Assembly (NCBI RefSeq): GCF_014621695.1
Contig: NZ_CP061281.1
Location: 7,130,001 to 7,194,000, forward strand
Reading direction: 5' to 3'
DNA: 64,000 nt
From: Streptomyces xanthii
GTDB taxonomy: Bacteria > Actinomycetota > Actinomycetes > Streptomycetales > Streptomycetaceae
Shown: piece after piece, positions 47,573-55,291 of the stretch
Layout: every line of letters starts with the position of its first letter
Position numbering within the stretch: position 1 is the first letter of the stretch
Made by a program: the position numbers and the translations under genes
Notes under the pieces: model-generated
What the model was told of the DNA's origin: nothing
Seen by the model: only the letters and a program-made list of their open reading frames with translations
Database searches by the model: none

Positions 47573-47622
47573 GCGGTCACCCCAGCACCGCCGTGATGCC
47601 GGGGCAACCGGATTAACCCGCG

Positions 47623-49245
47623 CTAGCCGGCCGCCGACTCCGCCGCCACCGTGCGCGCCCAGCGGTAGTCCGCCTTGCCGCTGGGGGAGCGCTGGATGCG
47701 GTCCGTCACGACGAGCTGGCGGGGGATCTTGTACCCGGCCAGATGGGTGCGGCAGTGCGTCTGGAGCGAGTCCAGGGTCAGCTCCGGGGCGCCGTCGCGC
47801 AGCTGCACCACGGCCGCGACGTGGTTGCCCCACTTCGGGTCCGGGACGCCGGCGACCAGCGCGTCGTAGATGTCCGGGTGCGACTTGAGGGCCTGCTCGA
47901 CCTCTTCCGGATAGACCTTCTCGCCCCCGGTGTTGATGCACTGCGAGCCCCGGCCCAGGACCGTGACGATGCCCTCCTCGTCCACGGTCGCCATGTCGCC
48001 GAGCAGCACCCAGCGCGCCCCGTCGTACTCGAAGAACGTCTCGGCGGTCTTCTTCGGGTCGTTGTAGTAGCCGAGCGGCACATGGCCGCGCTGCGCGAGC
48101 CGGCCCACCTCGCCGACCTCGACCGGTCGGTGCGTCGCCGGATCCACCACCTGGGTACGGGCGTTGACCCGCAGCCGGAAACCCTGGCCCGCGCCCGAGC
48201 CGTCGGTCGCCGTGCCGTTGAACCCGGACTCGGACGAGCCGAAGTTGTTCAGAAGCATCACGTTCGGCACCAGCGCCTGGAACGCCGCGCGCACCGAGTC
48301 CGACATGATCGCGCCGGACGACGAGACGCTGAACATCGACGAGCAGTCGGTGCCCTTCAGCGGGCCGCTGAGCGCGTCGATCAGCGGACGCAGCATCGCG
48401 TCGCCCACCAGCGACATGCTGGTGACCTTCTCCTTCTCGACCGTGCGCAGCACTTCCTCCGGCGCGAACTTGCGGTGGATCACGATGCGCTGGCCGAAGT
48501 TGAAACCGATGAACGCGGTGAGCGTCGACGTGCCGTGCATGAGGGGCGGCGTCGGGAAGAACGTGATGCCGTCACCGCCCGCCGCGACCCGCTCGGCGAG
48601 CTCCTCCGGCCGCGCCACCGGCTCCCCGGTCGGCGCGCCGCCCCCGAGCCCCGAGAAGAACAGGTCCTCCTGGCGCCACATCACGCCCTTCGGCATGCCC
48701 GTGGTGCCGCCCGTGTAGATGATGAACTGGTCGTCCGCCGAGCGTGGCCCGAACCCGCGCTCCGGCGAACCGGCCGCCTCCGCCTCCGTGAAGTCCACGG
48801 CCTTGAGCGGCGGCGCGGCCGGATCCGGGGTCCCCACCCGGACCAGGTGCCGCAGCTTCTCAGTCCGCGGCAGCGCCGCCGCCACCCGCTCGGTGAACTC
48901 GGCGTCGAAGACCAGCGCCGCCAGATCGGCGTCGCGGTAGAGATAGACCAGCTCCTCCTCCACGTACCGGTAGTTGACGTTCACCGGCACGACGCGCGCC
49001 TTCAGGCAGGCGAGCACGGTCTGGAGGTACTCGACCCCGTTGTAGAGGTGGAGCCCCAGGTGCTCGCCGGGCCGGACGCCGCTGTCGACGAGGTGGTGTG
49101 CGAGGCGGTTGGCCGCCGCGTCCAGCTCCGCGTACGTCAGCCGGCGCTCCGCCCCGGTGCCCGGGTGATCGACATAGACGAGCGCCTCGCGGTCAGGGAC
49201 CACGTCGACGACCGACTCGAACAGGTCGGCAAGGTTGTACTCCAC
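47623..49245 (-). CDS. fadD19: FadD19-like steroid/sterol side-chain acyl-CoA ligase
   Basis: 540 aa ANL enzyme. Conserved blocks match FadD19: VNVNYRYVEEELVYLYRDAD near residue 78, YTGGTTGMPKGVMWRQED near 174, the SSSGAIMSDSVR area, LLNNFGSSESGFNGT near 327, GHVPLGYYNDPKKTAETF, GRGSQCINTGGEKVYPEEVE near 431 and the C-terminal Lys in SPSGKADYRWA. FadD19 activates the C26 carboxyl of sterols and is needed for C-24-branched side chains in Rhodococcus. GTG start with AGGAGGAG. Divergent from the EchA19-like gene with the TCTGAC palindrome and a KstR-like site between. Family assignment strong, physiological substrate inferred. Confidence 0.85.
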   Translation of the reverse strand: MEYNLADLFESVVDVVPDREALVYVDHPGTGAERRLTYAELDAAANRLAHHLVDSGVRPGEHLGLHLYNGVEYLQTVLACLKARVVPVNVNYRYVEEELVYLYRDADLAALVFDAEFTERVAAALPRTEKLRHLVRVGTPDPAAPPLKAVDFTEAEAAGSPERGFGPRSADDQFIIYTGGTTGMPKGVMWRQEDLFFSGLGGGAPTGEPVARPEELAERVAAGGDGITFFPTPPLMHGTSTLTAFIGFNFGQRIVIHRKFAPEEVLRTVEKEKVTSMSLVGDAMLRPLIDALSGPLKGTDCSSMFSVSSSGAIMSDSVRAAFQALVPNVMLLNNFGSSESGFNGTATDGSGAGQGFRLRVNARTQVVDPATHRPVEVGEVGRLAQRGHVPLGYYNDPKKTAETFFEYDGARWVLLGDMATVDEEGIVTVLGRGSQCINTGGEKVYPEEVEQALKSHPDIYDALVAGVPDPKWGNHVAAVVQLRDGAPELTLDSLQTHCRTHLAGYKIPRQLVVTDRIQRSPSGKADYRWARTVAAESAAG

Positions 49246-49329
49246 CGCTCCTCCTGACCGTGGCACCGTCTCGTGTGCCGGTCATCACAGCAGAGTCGGC
49301 AGGAAGGCGGAAGAGGCCGCGGCAAGAAA

Positions 49330-49346
49330 TCTGACTACCTGTCAGA
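49330..49346. promoter_or_regulatory. TCTGAC-N5-GTCAGA palindrome, copy 3 (perfect)
   Basis: TCTGACTACCTGTCAGA, perfect 6-5-6 dyad flanked by A-runs, in the divergent promoter between the fadD19-like and echA19-like genes. Confidence 0.65.
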
Positions 49347-49373
49347 AAACTCTTGTGCCCGTCCGCCCCCTCC

Positions 49374-49387
49374 TGCAACCTGTTCTC
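49374..49387. promoter_or_regulatory. KstR-like site, one mismatch
   Basis: TGCAACCTGTTCTC matches TnnAACnnGTTnnA at seven of eight fixed positions; the final A is C. Confidence 0.4.
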
Positions 49388-49436
49388 GTTCCGAGGGCTA
49401 CGGGACTTCGGGGCTCCGGCCGACTGGAGGGCAGCC

Positions 49437-50237
49437 ATGGGCGGTACCGAACATCTCGACGTACGGCGTGAGGGCGCGACGCTCGTCCTCACGCTCAACC
49501 GGCCGGAGGCGAAGAACGCCCTGTCCCTGCCGATGCTCGTCGGCCTCTACGACGGCTGGCTGGAGGCGGACGCCGACGACGCGATCCGCTCCGTCGTGCT
49601 CACCGGGGCCGGCGGCGCGTTCTGCGCCGGCATGGACCTCAAGGCCCTCGCCGGCAAGGGCATGGACGGACAGCAGTACAGAGACCGCATGAAGGCCGAC
49701 CCCGACCTGCACTGGAAGGCGATGCTGCGCCATCACCGGCCGCGCAAGCCGGTGATCGCGGCGGTCGAGGGGGCCTGTGTCGCGGGCGGCACGGAGATTC
49801 TCCAGGGCACGGACATCCGGGTCGCGGGGGAGTCGGCGATGTTCGGGCTCTTCGAGGTCAAGCGCGGGCTGTTCCCGATCGGCGGCTCCACGGTCCGGCT
49901 GCCCCGGCAGATCCCGCGCACGCACGCGCTGGAGATGCTGCTCACGGGCCGGCCCTATTCGGCGGCGGAGGCGGCGGCCATCGGGCTCGTCGGGAGCGTC
50001 GTGCCCGACGGCACGGCGCTCGACGCGGCGCTGGCCCTGGCCGAGCGGGTCAACGCGTGCGGGCCGCTCGCCGTCGAGGCCGTGAAGGCCTCCGTGTACG
50101 AGACCGCGGAGCTGTCCGAGTCGGACGGGCTAGCCGCGGAGCTCAAGCGTGGGTGGCCCATCTTCGACACGGCCGACGCGAAGGAGGGGGCTCGCGCCTT
50201 CGCGGAGCACCGCCCCGCCGTTTTCCGTCGCGAGTAG
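49437..50237 (+). CDS. echA19: EchA19-like enoyl-CoA hydratase
   Basis: 266 aa crotonase. AGMDLKALAGK and GACVAGGTEILQGTDIRVAGES (near residues 118-139) match EchA19 of Mycobacterium tuberculosis, a steroid side-chain hydratase, better than general crotonases. The oxyanion Gly and a Glu of the catalytic loop are in VAGGTEI; FPIGGSTVRLPRQIP follows. KEGARAFAEHRPAVFRRE is the typical C-end. GGAGG lies 7 nt before the ATG. It adds water to the unsaturated side-chain CoA before the DUF35/Ltp retro-aldol step encoded downstream. Confidence 0.87.
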   Translation: MGGTEHLDVRREGATLVLTLNRPEAKNALSLPMLVGLYDGWLEADADDAIRSVVLTGAGGAFCAGMDLKALAGKGMDGQQYRDRMKADPDLHWKAMLRHHRPRKPVIAAVEGACVAGGTEILQGTDIRVAGESAMFGLFEVKRGLFPIGGSTVRLPRQIPRTHALEMLLTGRPYSAAEAAAIGLVGSVVPDGTALDAALALAERVNACGPLAVEAVKASVYETAELSESDGLAAELKRGWPIFDTADAKEGARAFAEHRPAVFRRE

Positions 50238-50253
50238 CCCGGCCGTCCGCCCG

Positions 50254-50407
50254 GTGGGGGCTGATCGCGCAGTTCCCCGCGCCCCTGAAATGCATGCCCT
50301 TCGGGCGCATTTCCCCGACACAGGTGCGGGCCGGCCTTTTCGCGGAGAAAGGCGCGGCGAAGCCGCTGCCTTTCAGGGGCGCGGGGAACTGCGCGACCAG
50401 CCCCCAC
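50254..50407. repeat. long inverted-repeat hairpin element, copy B
   Basis: Two 37-bp arms (50254-50290 and 50371-50407) beginning GTGGGGGCTG and ending CCCCTGAAA, complementary except for one base. The inner part has GCATGCCC-TTCG-GGGCGCAT-like and AAAGG/CCTTT small hairpins. Same family as 39068-39281. It lies between the EchA19-like and DUF35 genes; the 243-bp gap holds no gene. Confidence 0.88.
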
Positions 50408-50480
50408 GGGCCGCACCCGGCGACGAGACAGCGAACCCCGCAGACGGGGGACCCGACCCGAACCGAAGGAGACCCGCGCC

Positions 50481-51443
50481 ATGACGACAGCCCCCCGCCC
50501 AGACATACTCCGGGCACCCCTGATCGTGGAGTTCCCGTTCACCCGCTCCCTGGGCCCCGTCCAGAGCGCCTTCCTCACCGGACTCCGGAACAAGGTCACC
50601 CTCGGCGTCCGCACCCCGACCGGCAAGGTCCTCGTACCGCCCGTCGAGTACGACCCGGACACCGCCGAGGAGCTCCGCGACCTCGTCGAGGTCGGCGCCA
50701 CCGGCACCGTCACCACCTGGGCGTGGAACCACGAGCCGCGCCGCGGCCAGCCCCTCGACACCCCCTTCGCCTGGGTCCTCGTCAAGCTCGACGGCGCCGA
50801 CACCGCCCTGCTGCACGCCCTCGACGTACCCGGTCCGGAGGCGGTCCGCACCGGGCAGCGCGTCCGCGTCCGCTGGGCGGCCGAGCGCGAGGGCGTCATC
50901 ACCGACATCGCCTGCTTCGAACCGGACGACAGCACCACGGAACCGGCTCAAGCCGCTCCGCACCAGGGCGAGTTCGGCGACATGGTCACCGGAATCGTCA
51001 CCCCGGCCCGGCTCGACTACGAGTACAGCCCCGGCGGCGCCCAGACCCGGTACATCAACGCCCTCGCGGACCGCCGCACCGTCGGCGAACGATGCCCCTC
51101 CTGCCGCAAGGTCTACGTCCCGCCCCGCGGCGCCTGCCCCACCTGCGGCGTCGCCACGACGGAACAGGTCGAGGTCGGCCCGGCCGGCACCGTCACCACG
51201 TACTGCATCGTCAACATCAAGGCGAAGAACCTCGACATCGAAGTGCCGTACGTCTACGCGCACATCGCACTCGACGGCGCCGACCTCGCCCTGCACGGCC
51301 GCATCGCCGGGATCCCCTACGACCAGGTGCGCATGGGGCTGCGCGTCGAACCGGTCTGGACGGAGGGCGGGCGCTACCCCGACCACTACCGGCCGACCGG
51401 CGAACCCGACGCCGACTACGACACGTACAAGGAGCTGATCTGA
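50481..51443 (+). CDS. double DUF35 OB-fold protein (Rv3521-like), partner of Ltp proteins
   Basis: 320 aa. Two DUF35 OB-folds: one in residues about 60-150 without a zinc ribbon, and one in about 190-310 preceded by a zinc ribbon CPSC...CPTC near residues 212-230. DUF35 proteins join thiolase-like 'lipid transfer' proteins to form steroid side-chain aldolases (ChsH2-Ltp2) and act on acyl-CoA. The gene order DUF35-Ltp4-Ltp3 matches Rv3521-Rv3522-Rv3523. There is no MaoC domain, unlike ChsH2. GAAGGAG precedes the ATG; 1 nt separates it from the next gene. Confidence 0.85.
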   Translation: MTTAPRPDILRAPLIVEFPFTRSLGPVQSAFLTGLRNKVTLGVRTPTGKVLVPPVEYDPDTAEELRDLVEVGATGTVTTWAWNHEPRRGQPLDTPFAWVLVKLDGADTALLHALDVPGPEAVRTGQRVRVRWAAEREGVITDIACFEPDDSTTEPAQAAPHQGEFGDMVTGIVTPARLDYEYSPGGAQTRYINALADRRTVGERCPSCRKVYVPPRGACPTCGVATTEQVEVGPAGTVTTYCIVNIKAKNLDIEVPYVYAHIALDGADLALHGRIAGIPYDQVRMGLRVEPVWTEGGRYPDHYRPTGEPDADYDTYKELI

Positions 51444-51444
51444 G

Positions 51445-52524
51445 ATGCGGCCGCCGATCCGGGACATCGCCGTCGTCGCCTTCGCGCAGAGCGACCACCG
51501 GCGCACCACCGACGAGGTGTCGGAGGTGGAGATGCTGATGCCCGTGCTGCACCAGGTCCTCGACGCCACCGGCCTGAGGACCAGCGACATCGGGTTCACC
51601 TGCTCGGGATCCAGCGACTACCTCGCGGGCCGCGCCTTCTCGTTCACGATGGCGCTCGACGGCGTCGGCGCCTGGCCGCCGATCTCCGAGTCGCACGTCG
51701 AGATGGACGGCGCCTGGGCCCTGTACGAGGCGTGGACCAAGCTGCTCACCGGCGAGGCCGACACCGCCCTCGTCTACTCCTACGGCAAGTCCTCGCCCGG
51801 CTCCGTGCGCGACGTGCTCACCCGCCAGCTCGACCCCTACTACGTGGCCCCGCTGTGGCCCGACTCCGTCGCCCTCGCCGCCCTTCAGGCACAGGCCCTC
51901 GTCGACGCCGGAGAGACCGACGAGAAGGCCCTCGCCGGGGTTGCCGCCCGCAGCCGCACCGCCGCCGCGACCAACGCGCACGCCCAACTGCGCGGCCCCG
52001 GCGTCCCGCAGGGCGACTACGTCGTCCAGCCGCTGCGCACCGGCGACTGCCCGCCCGTCGGCGACGGCGCGGCCGCCGTGATCCTCGCCGCCGGCGACCG
52101 CGCCCGCGAACTGTGCGAGCGGCCCGCCTGGATCCGCGGCATCGACCACCGCATCGAGGCCCACTCCCTGGGCGTCCGCGACCTCACCGACTCGCCCTCC
52201 ACCCGGCTCGCCGCCGAACACGCCGGAGCCTTCGAACGACCGGTGGACACCGCCGAGTTGCACGCCCCCTTCACCTCGCAGGAGGTCGTCCTGCGCAAGG
52301 CGCTGCGGCTCGGCGACGACGTCGACGTCAACCCGTCCGGCGGCGCCCTCGCCGCCAACCCCGTCATGGCCGCGGGCCTCATCCGCATCGGCGAGGCCGC
52401 CGCCCGCATCCACCGCGGCGAGGCGCGGCGTGCCCTCGCCCACGCCACCTCCGGGCCCTGCCTCCAGCAGAACCTGGTCGCCGTACTCGAAGCTTCCGAA
52501 GGATCCGAAGGAGCGACCCGATGA
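51445..52524 (+). CDS. ltp4: Ltp4-like thiolase-fold protein (sterol side-chain aldolase)
   Basis: 359 aa. Thiolase fold with CSGSSDYLAGRAFSFTMALD near residues 52-71, NESHVEMD-type SESHVEMDGAWALYEAW near 78 and GDGAAAVIL. The N-terminal catalytic Cys of thiolases is replaced (SHVEMDGAW), so it cannot be a normal thiolase; that matches Ltp aldolases, which cleave beta-hydroxy side-chain CoAs. Homologous blocks recall Rhodococcus/Mycobacterium Ltp4. Overlaps the next gene by ATGA. Confidence 0.82.
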   Translation: MRPPIRDIAVVAFAQSDHRRTTDEVSEVEMLMPVLHQVLDATGLRTSDIGFTCSGSSDYLAGRAFSFTMALDGVGAWPPISESHVEMDGAWALYEAWTKLLTGEADTALVYSYGKSSPGSVRDVLTRQLDPYYVAPLWPDSVALAALQAQALVDAGETDEKALAGVAARSRTAAATNAHAQLRGPGVPQGDYVVQPLRTGDCPPVGDGAAAVILAAGDRARELCERPAWIRGIDHRIEAHSLGVRDLTDSPSTRLAAEHAGAFERPVDTAELHAPFTSQEVVLRKALRLGDDVDVNPSGGALAANPVMAAGLIRIGEAAARIHRGEARRALAHATSGPCLQQNLVAVLEASEGSEGATR

Positions 52525-53699
52525 CCAGCACGGCACACAAGGAACCGGTCGCGGTCGTCGGCATCGGCCAGACCAAGCACGTCGCCGCCCGCCGCGACGT
52601 CTCCCTCGCCGGACTCGTCCGCGAAGCCGCCCGACGCGCCCTCGACGACGCCGAGTTGACCTGGGCCGACATCGACGCCGTCGTCATCGGCAAGGCGCCC
52701 GACTTCTTCGAGGGCGTCATGATGCCGGAGCTGTACCTCGCCGACGCGCTCGGCGCCGTCGGCAAGCCCATGCTCCGCGTCCACACCGCCGGTTCCGTCG
52801 GCGGCTCGACCGCGCTCGTCGCCTCGAACCTGATCGCGGGCCGCGTCCACGGCACCGTCCTCACCCTCGCCTTCGAGAAGCAGTCCGAGTCCAACGCCAT
52901 GTGGGGACTCTCCCTGCCGATCCCCTTCCAGCAGCCGCTCCTCGCAGGCGCCGGCGGCTTCTTCGCCCCGCACGTCCGCGCCTACATGCGGCGCACCGGC
53001 GCCCCCGACACCGTCGGCTCCCTCGTCGCCTACAAGGACCGCCGCAACGCCCTCAAGAACCCCTACGCCCATCTCCACGAGCACGACATCACCTTGGAGA
53101 AGGTGCAGTCCGCGCCCATGCTCTGGGACCCCATCCGCTACTCCGAGACCTGCCCGTCCTCCGACGGCGCCTGCGCGATGATCCTCACCGACCGCGCCGG
53201 AGCGGCCCGCGCCCCGCGCCCGCCCGCCTGGCTGCACGGCGGCGCCATGCGCAGCGAACCGACCCTGTTCGCGGGCAAGGACTTCGTGTCGCCGCAGGCC
53301 GGCAAGGACTGCGCCGCCGACGTGTACCGGCAGGCGGGCATCGCCGACCCGCGCCGTGAGATCGACGCCGTCGAGATGTACGTGCCGTTCTCCTGGTACG
53401 AGCCGATGTGGCTGGAGAACCTCGGCTTCGCCGCCGAGGGCGAAGGCTGGAAACTCACCGAATCGGGTGTCACGGAGCTCGACGGGGACCTCCCCGTCAA
53501 CATGTCGGGCGGTGTCCTCTCCACGAATCCGATCGGCGCCTCCGGCATGATCCGCTTCGCCGAGGCGGCGCTCCAGGTCCGCGGCCAGGCCGGGGAACAC
53601 CAGGTGGACGGGGCCCGCAAGGTCCTCGGGCACGCCTACGGCGGCGGCGCGCAGTTCTTCTCCATGTGGCTCGTCGGCGCGGAGCCGCCCACGAGCTGA
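52521..53699 (+). CDS. ltp3: Ltp3-like thiolase-fold protein (sterol side-chain aldolase)
   Basis: 392 aa. SCP2-type thiolase fold: VAVVGIGQTKHVAARRD at the start, RVHTAGSVGGSTALVASNL near residues 87-105, EKQSESNAMWGLS, CPSSDGACAMILTD near 212 and GHAYGGGAQFFSMWLVG at the end. Where a thiolase has Cys in its Cys-x-Ser/Gly loop, this has HTAGS, so it is an aldolase-type Ltp. GAAGGAG upstream and ATGA overlap. Together with the two genes before it, it should form the retro-aldol complex that removes a C-24-branched side-chain unit. Confidence 0.82.
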   Translation: MTSTAHKEPVAVVGIGQTKHVAARRDVSLAGLVREAARRALDDAELTWADIDAVVIGKAPDFFEGVMMPELYLADALGAVGKPMLRVHTAGSVGGSTALVASNLIAGRVHGTVLTLAFEKQSESNAMWGLSLPIPFQQPLLAGAGGFFAPHVRAYMRRTGAPDTVGSLVAYKDRRNALKNPYAHLHEHDITLEKVQSAPMLWDPIRYSETCPSSDGACAMILTDRAGAARAPRPPAWLHGGAMRSEPTLFAGKDFVSPQAGKDCAADVYRQAGIADPRREIDAVEMYVPFSWYEPMWLENLGFAAEGEGWKLTESGVTELDGDLPVNMSGGVLSTNPIGASGMIRFAEAALQVRGQAGEHQVDGARKVLGHAYGGGAQFFSMWLVGAEPPTS

Positions 53700-53783
53700 A
53701 CACCGCCGCGCCTCGCGGCCTGTGCGGGGCCCGGCCCGGTCGCTACGCTGGCGCACGGACGACGAACCGGGAGGAGCACGGAC

Positions 53784-54026
53784 GTGGCCGAGAGCACCAT
53801 CGACCAGCACCCGCTCGCGGGGTGGGACAAGCCGGATCTGGACCTGAGCGCGGCGGACTGGCGGTCCAGCAGCAACGGCAGGGGCGACGTCCAGATCGCC
53901 TTCGTCGAGGGATTCGTCGCGATGCGCAACAGCGGCAGCCCGCAGAGCCCCTCGCTGATCTTCACCCCCGCCGAGTGGGGTGCGTTCGTGCACGGCGCCC
54001 GCGAGGGCGAGTTCGACCTGACGTAG
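53784..54026 (+). CDS. DUF397 protein
   Basis: 80 aa. Contains LSAADWRSSSNGRGDVQIAFVEGFVAMRNS and FTPAEWGAFVHGAREGEFD, the DUF397 pattern. In Streptomyces such genes are usually next to an XRE regulator (Scr1/BldB-like pairs); here none is adjacent. GTG start with GGGAGGAG 7 nt upstream. Confidence 0.9.
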   Translation: MAESTIDQHPLAGWDKPDLDLSAADWRSSSNGRGDVQIAFVEGFVAMRNSGSPQSPSLIFTPAEWGAFVHGAREGEFDLT

Positions 54027-54066
54027 CCCGTCGTCCGCGGGTCCCGCACCGATTTCCCTCCGACAC

Positions 54067-54082
54067 GTGACCTTCGGCCCTG
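54067..54082. promoter_or_regulatory. DosR/OsdR-type box
   Basis: GTGACCTTCGGCCCTG resembles the DosR/DevR consensus (GGGAC-TTNNG-CCC type). It is placed 95-110 bp before the universal stress protein gene, a usual member of that regulon. Confidence 0.5.
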
Positions 54083-54175
54083 TCCTGCGGCGCGCGCATG
54101 CGAAACCCTGGCCGCAGGAACAGCCGGTCTAACAGGGCACGGACACCGTGCCCGGTGTCGGAGGCGAAACCAGCC

Positions 54176-55102
54176 ATGAGCACGCCGCACGCCCAGCCCG
54201 TAGTCGCCGCGGTCGACGGATCCGACGACAGCCGCAGAGCCCTCGACTGGGCCCTCGCCGAGGCGTCCCGGCGCGGCACGGCGCTGCGCGTCCTGCACGT
54301 GCGGCAGTACGCGCCGGCCGTGCAGCCCGGGGTGCTCGTCGCCGGGGGCGAGTCCCCCGAGCGCGAGGACCGGGTGCTGGAAGCCGTCCGCACCTCGCTC
54401 GCGGCGCGCGGCGGCGAACTGCCGCCCGTCGAGTACGTCAGCCGTGAAGGCCTCCCGGCCGCACTGCTGCCCGAGGAGAGCGCGCGGGCCCAGCTGCTCG
54501 TCCTCGGCTCGCGCGGACGCGGCGGCTTCGCCAGCCTGCTGCTCGGGTCGAACGGGGTCGCGACGGCCCGGGACGCCGACTGCCCCGTGGTCGTGGTGCC
54601 CCGGCCGGGCCGCCGGATCGACTCCGAGACGCCGCTGCCGGCCGGTCCGCGCGTCGTCGTCGGACTGCAGACCGACGACCCCGACGAGACGGCCCTCGCC
54701 TTCGCCTTCGCCCACGCCTCCCGCACCGGTGCGCGGCTCCACGTCGTCGCCGCGTACCCCTGGCCCGTACTGGCCTGGAGCGCGTTCGGCGACTTCACGC
54801 CGACGGTCCAGGACCAGAAGGCGGCCGAGCGGGAGACGCTGGACCTCGCCAATGACGCGCTCGTGGAACAGCGGAAGTCTCACCCTGAAGTAGAGGTCGA
54901 GCTGTACGTGGCGCCCGGCGACGCGGCGGGGCATCTCGTCGACGCCTCCCGCGAGGCGGAACTGGTCGTCGTGGGCCGGCACCGCCGCCGCCTCACCCGC
55001 CCCGCGCCGATGCTCGGCTCGGTCACGCACGCGGTGCTGCTGCACGCGGCGAGCCCGGTGGCGGTGGTGCCCCCGGCGCCGGAGGGGGACGAACCCGCCT
55101 GA
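54176..55102 (+). CDS. tandem universal stress protein (UspA)
   Basis: 308 aa with two UspA domains. Domain 1: VVAAVDGSDDSRRALDWAL start, ending with the ATP-binding LVLGSRGRGGFASLLLGSN near residues 112-130. Domain 2: VVVGLQTDDPDETALAFA start, with VVVGRHRRRLTRPAPMLGSVTH near 275. Tandem Usp proteins mediate persistence under hypoxia and starvation. The ATG has GGAGG 10-11 nt before it; an upstream in-frame GTG/ATG region lacks a site. Possible control by a DosR/OsdR-type regulator. Confidence 0.92.
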   Translation: MSTPHAQPVVAAVDGSDDSRRALDWALAEASRRGTALRVLHVRQYAPAVQPGVLVAGGESPEREDRVLEAVRTSLAARGGELPPVEYVSREGLPAALLPEESARAQLLVLGSRGRGGFASLLLGSNGVATARDADCPVVVVPRPGRRIDSETPLPAGPRVVVGLQTDDPDETALAFAFAHASRTGARLHVVAAYPWPVLAWSAFGDFTPTVQDQKAAERETLDLANDALVEQRKSHPEVEVELYVAPGDAAGHLVDASREAELVVVGRHRRRLTRPAPMLGSVTHAVLLHAASPVAVVPPAPEGDEPA

Positions 55103-55291
55103 GCCGGTCCGGCGAGCACCCGGTCGACGGCCGGTTCAGCCGTCCGCGGTGCCGCCACCCATGATCGGGCGGGACCGGGGCGGCGCGGGGTGTTCAGTGG
55201 GCGGCGTGGGGGGCCGCGCCGCGCGTGAGGGCGCCGGTCGTGCACGCTCGACCGAGCCCGGCCGCGGAACGCCGGCTCGCCTGTGGGGATC

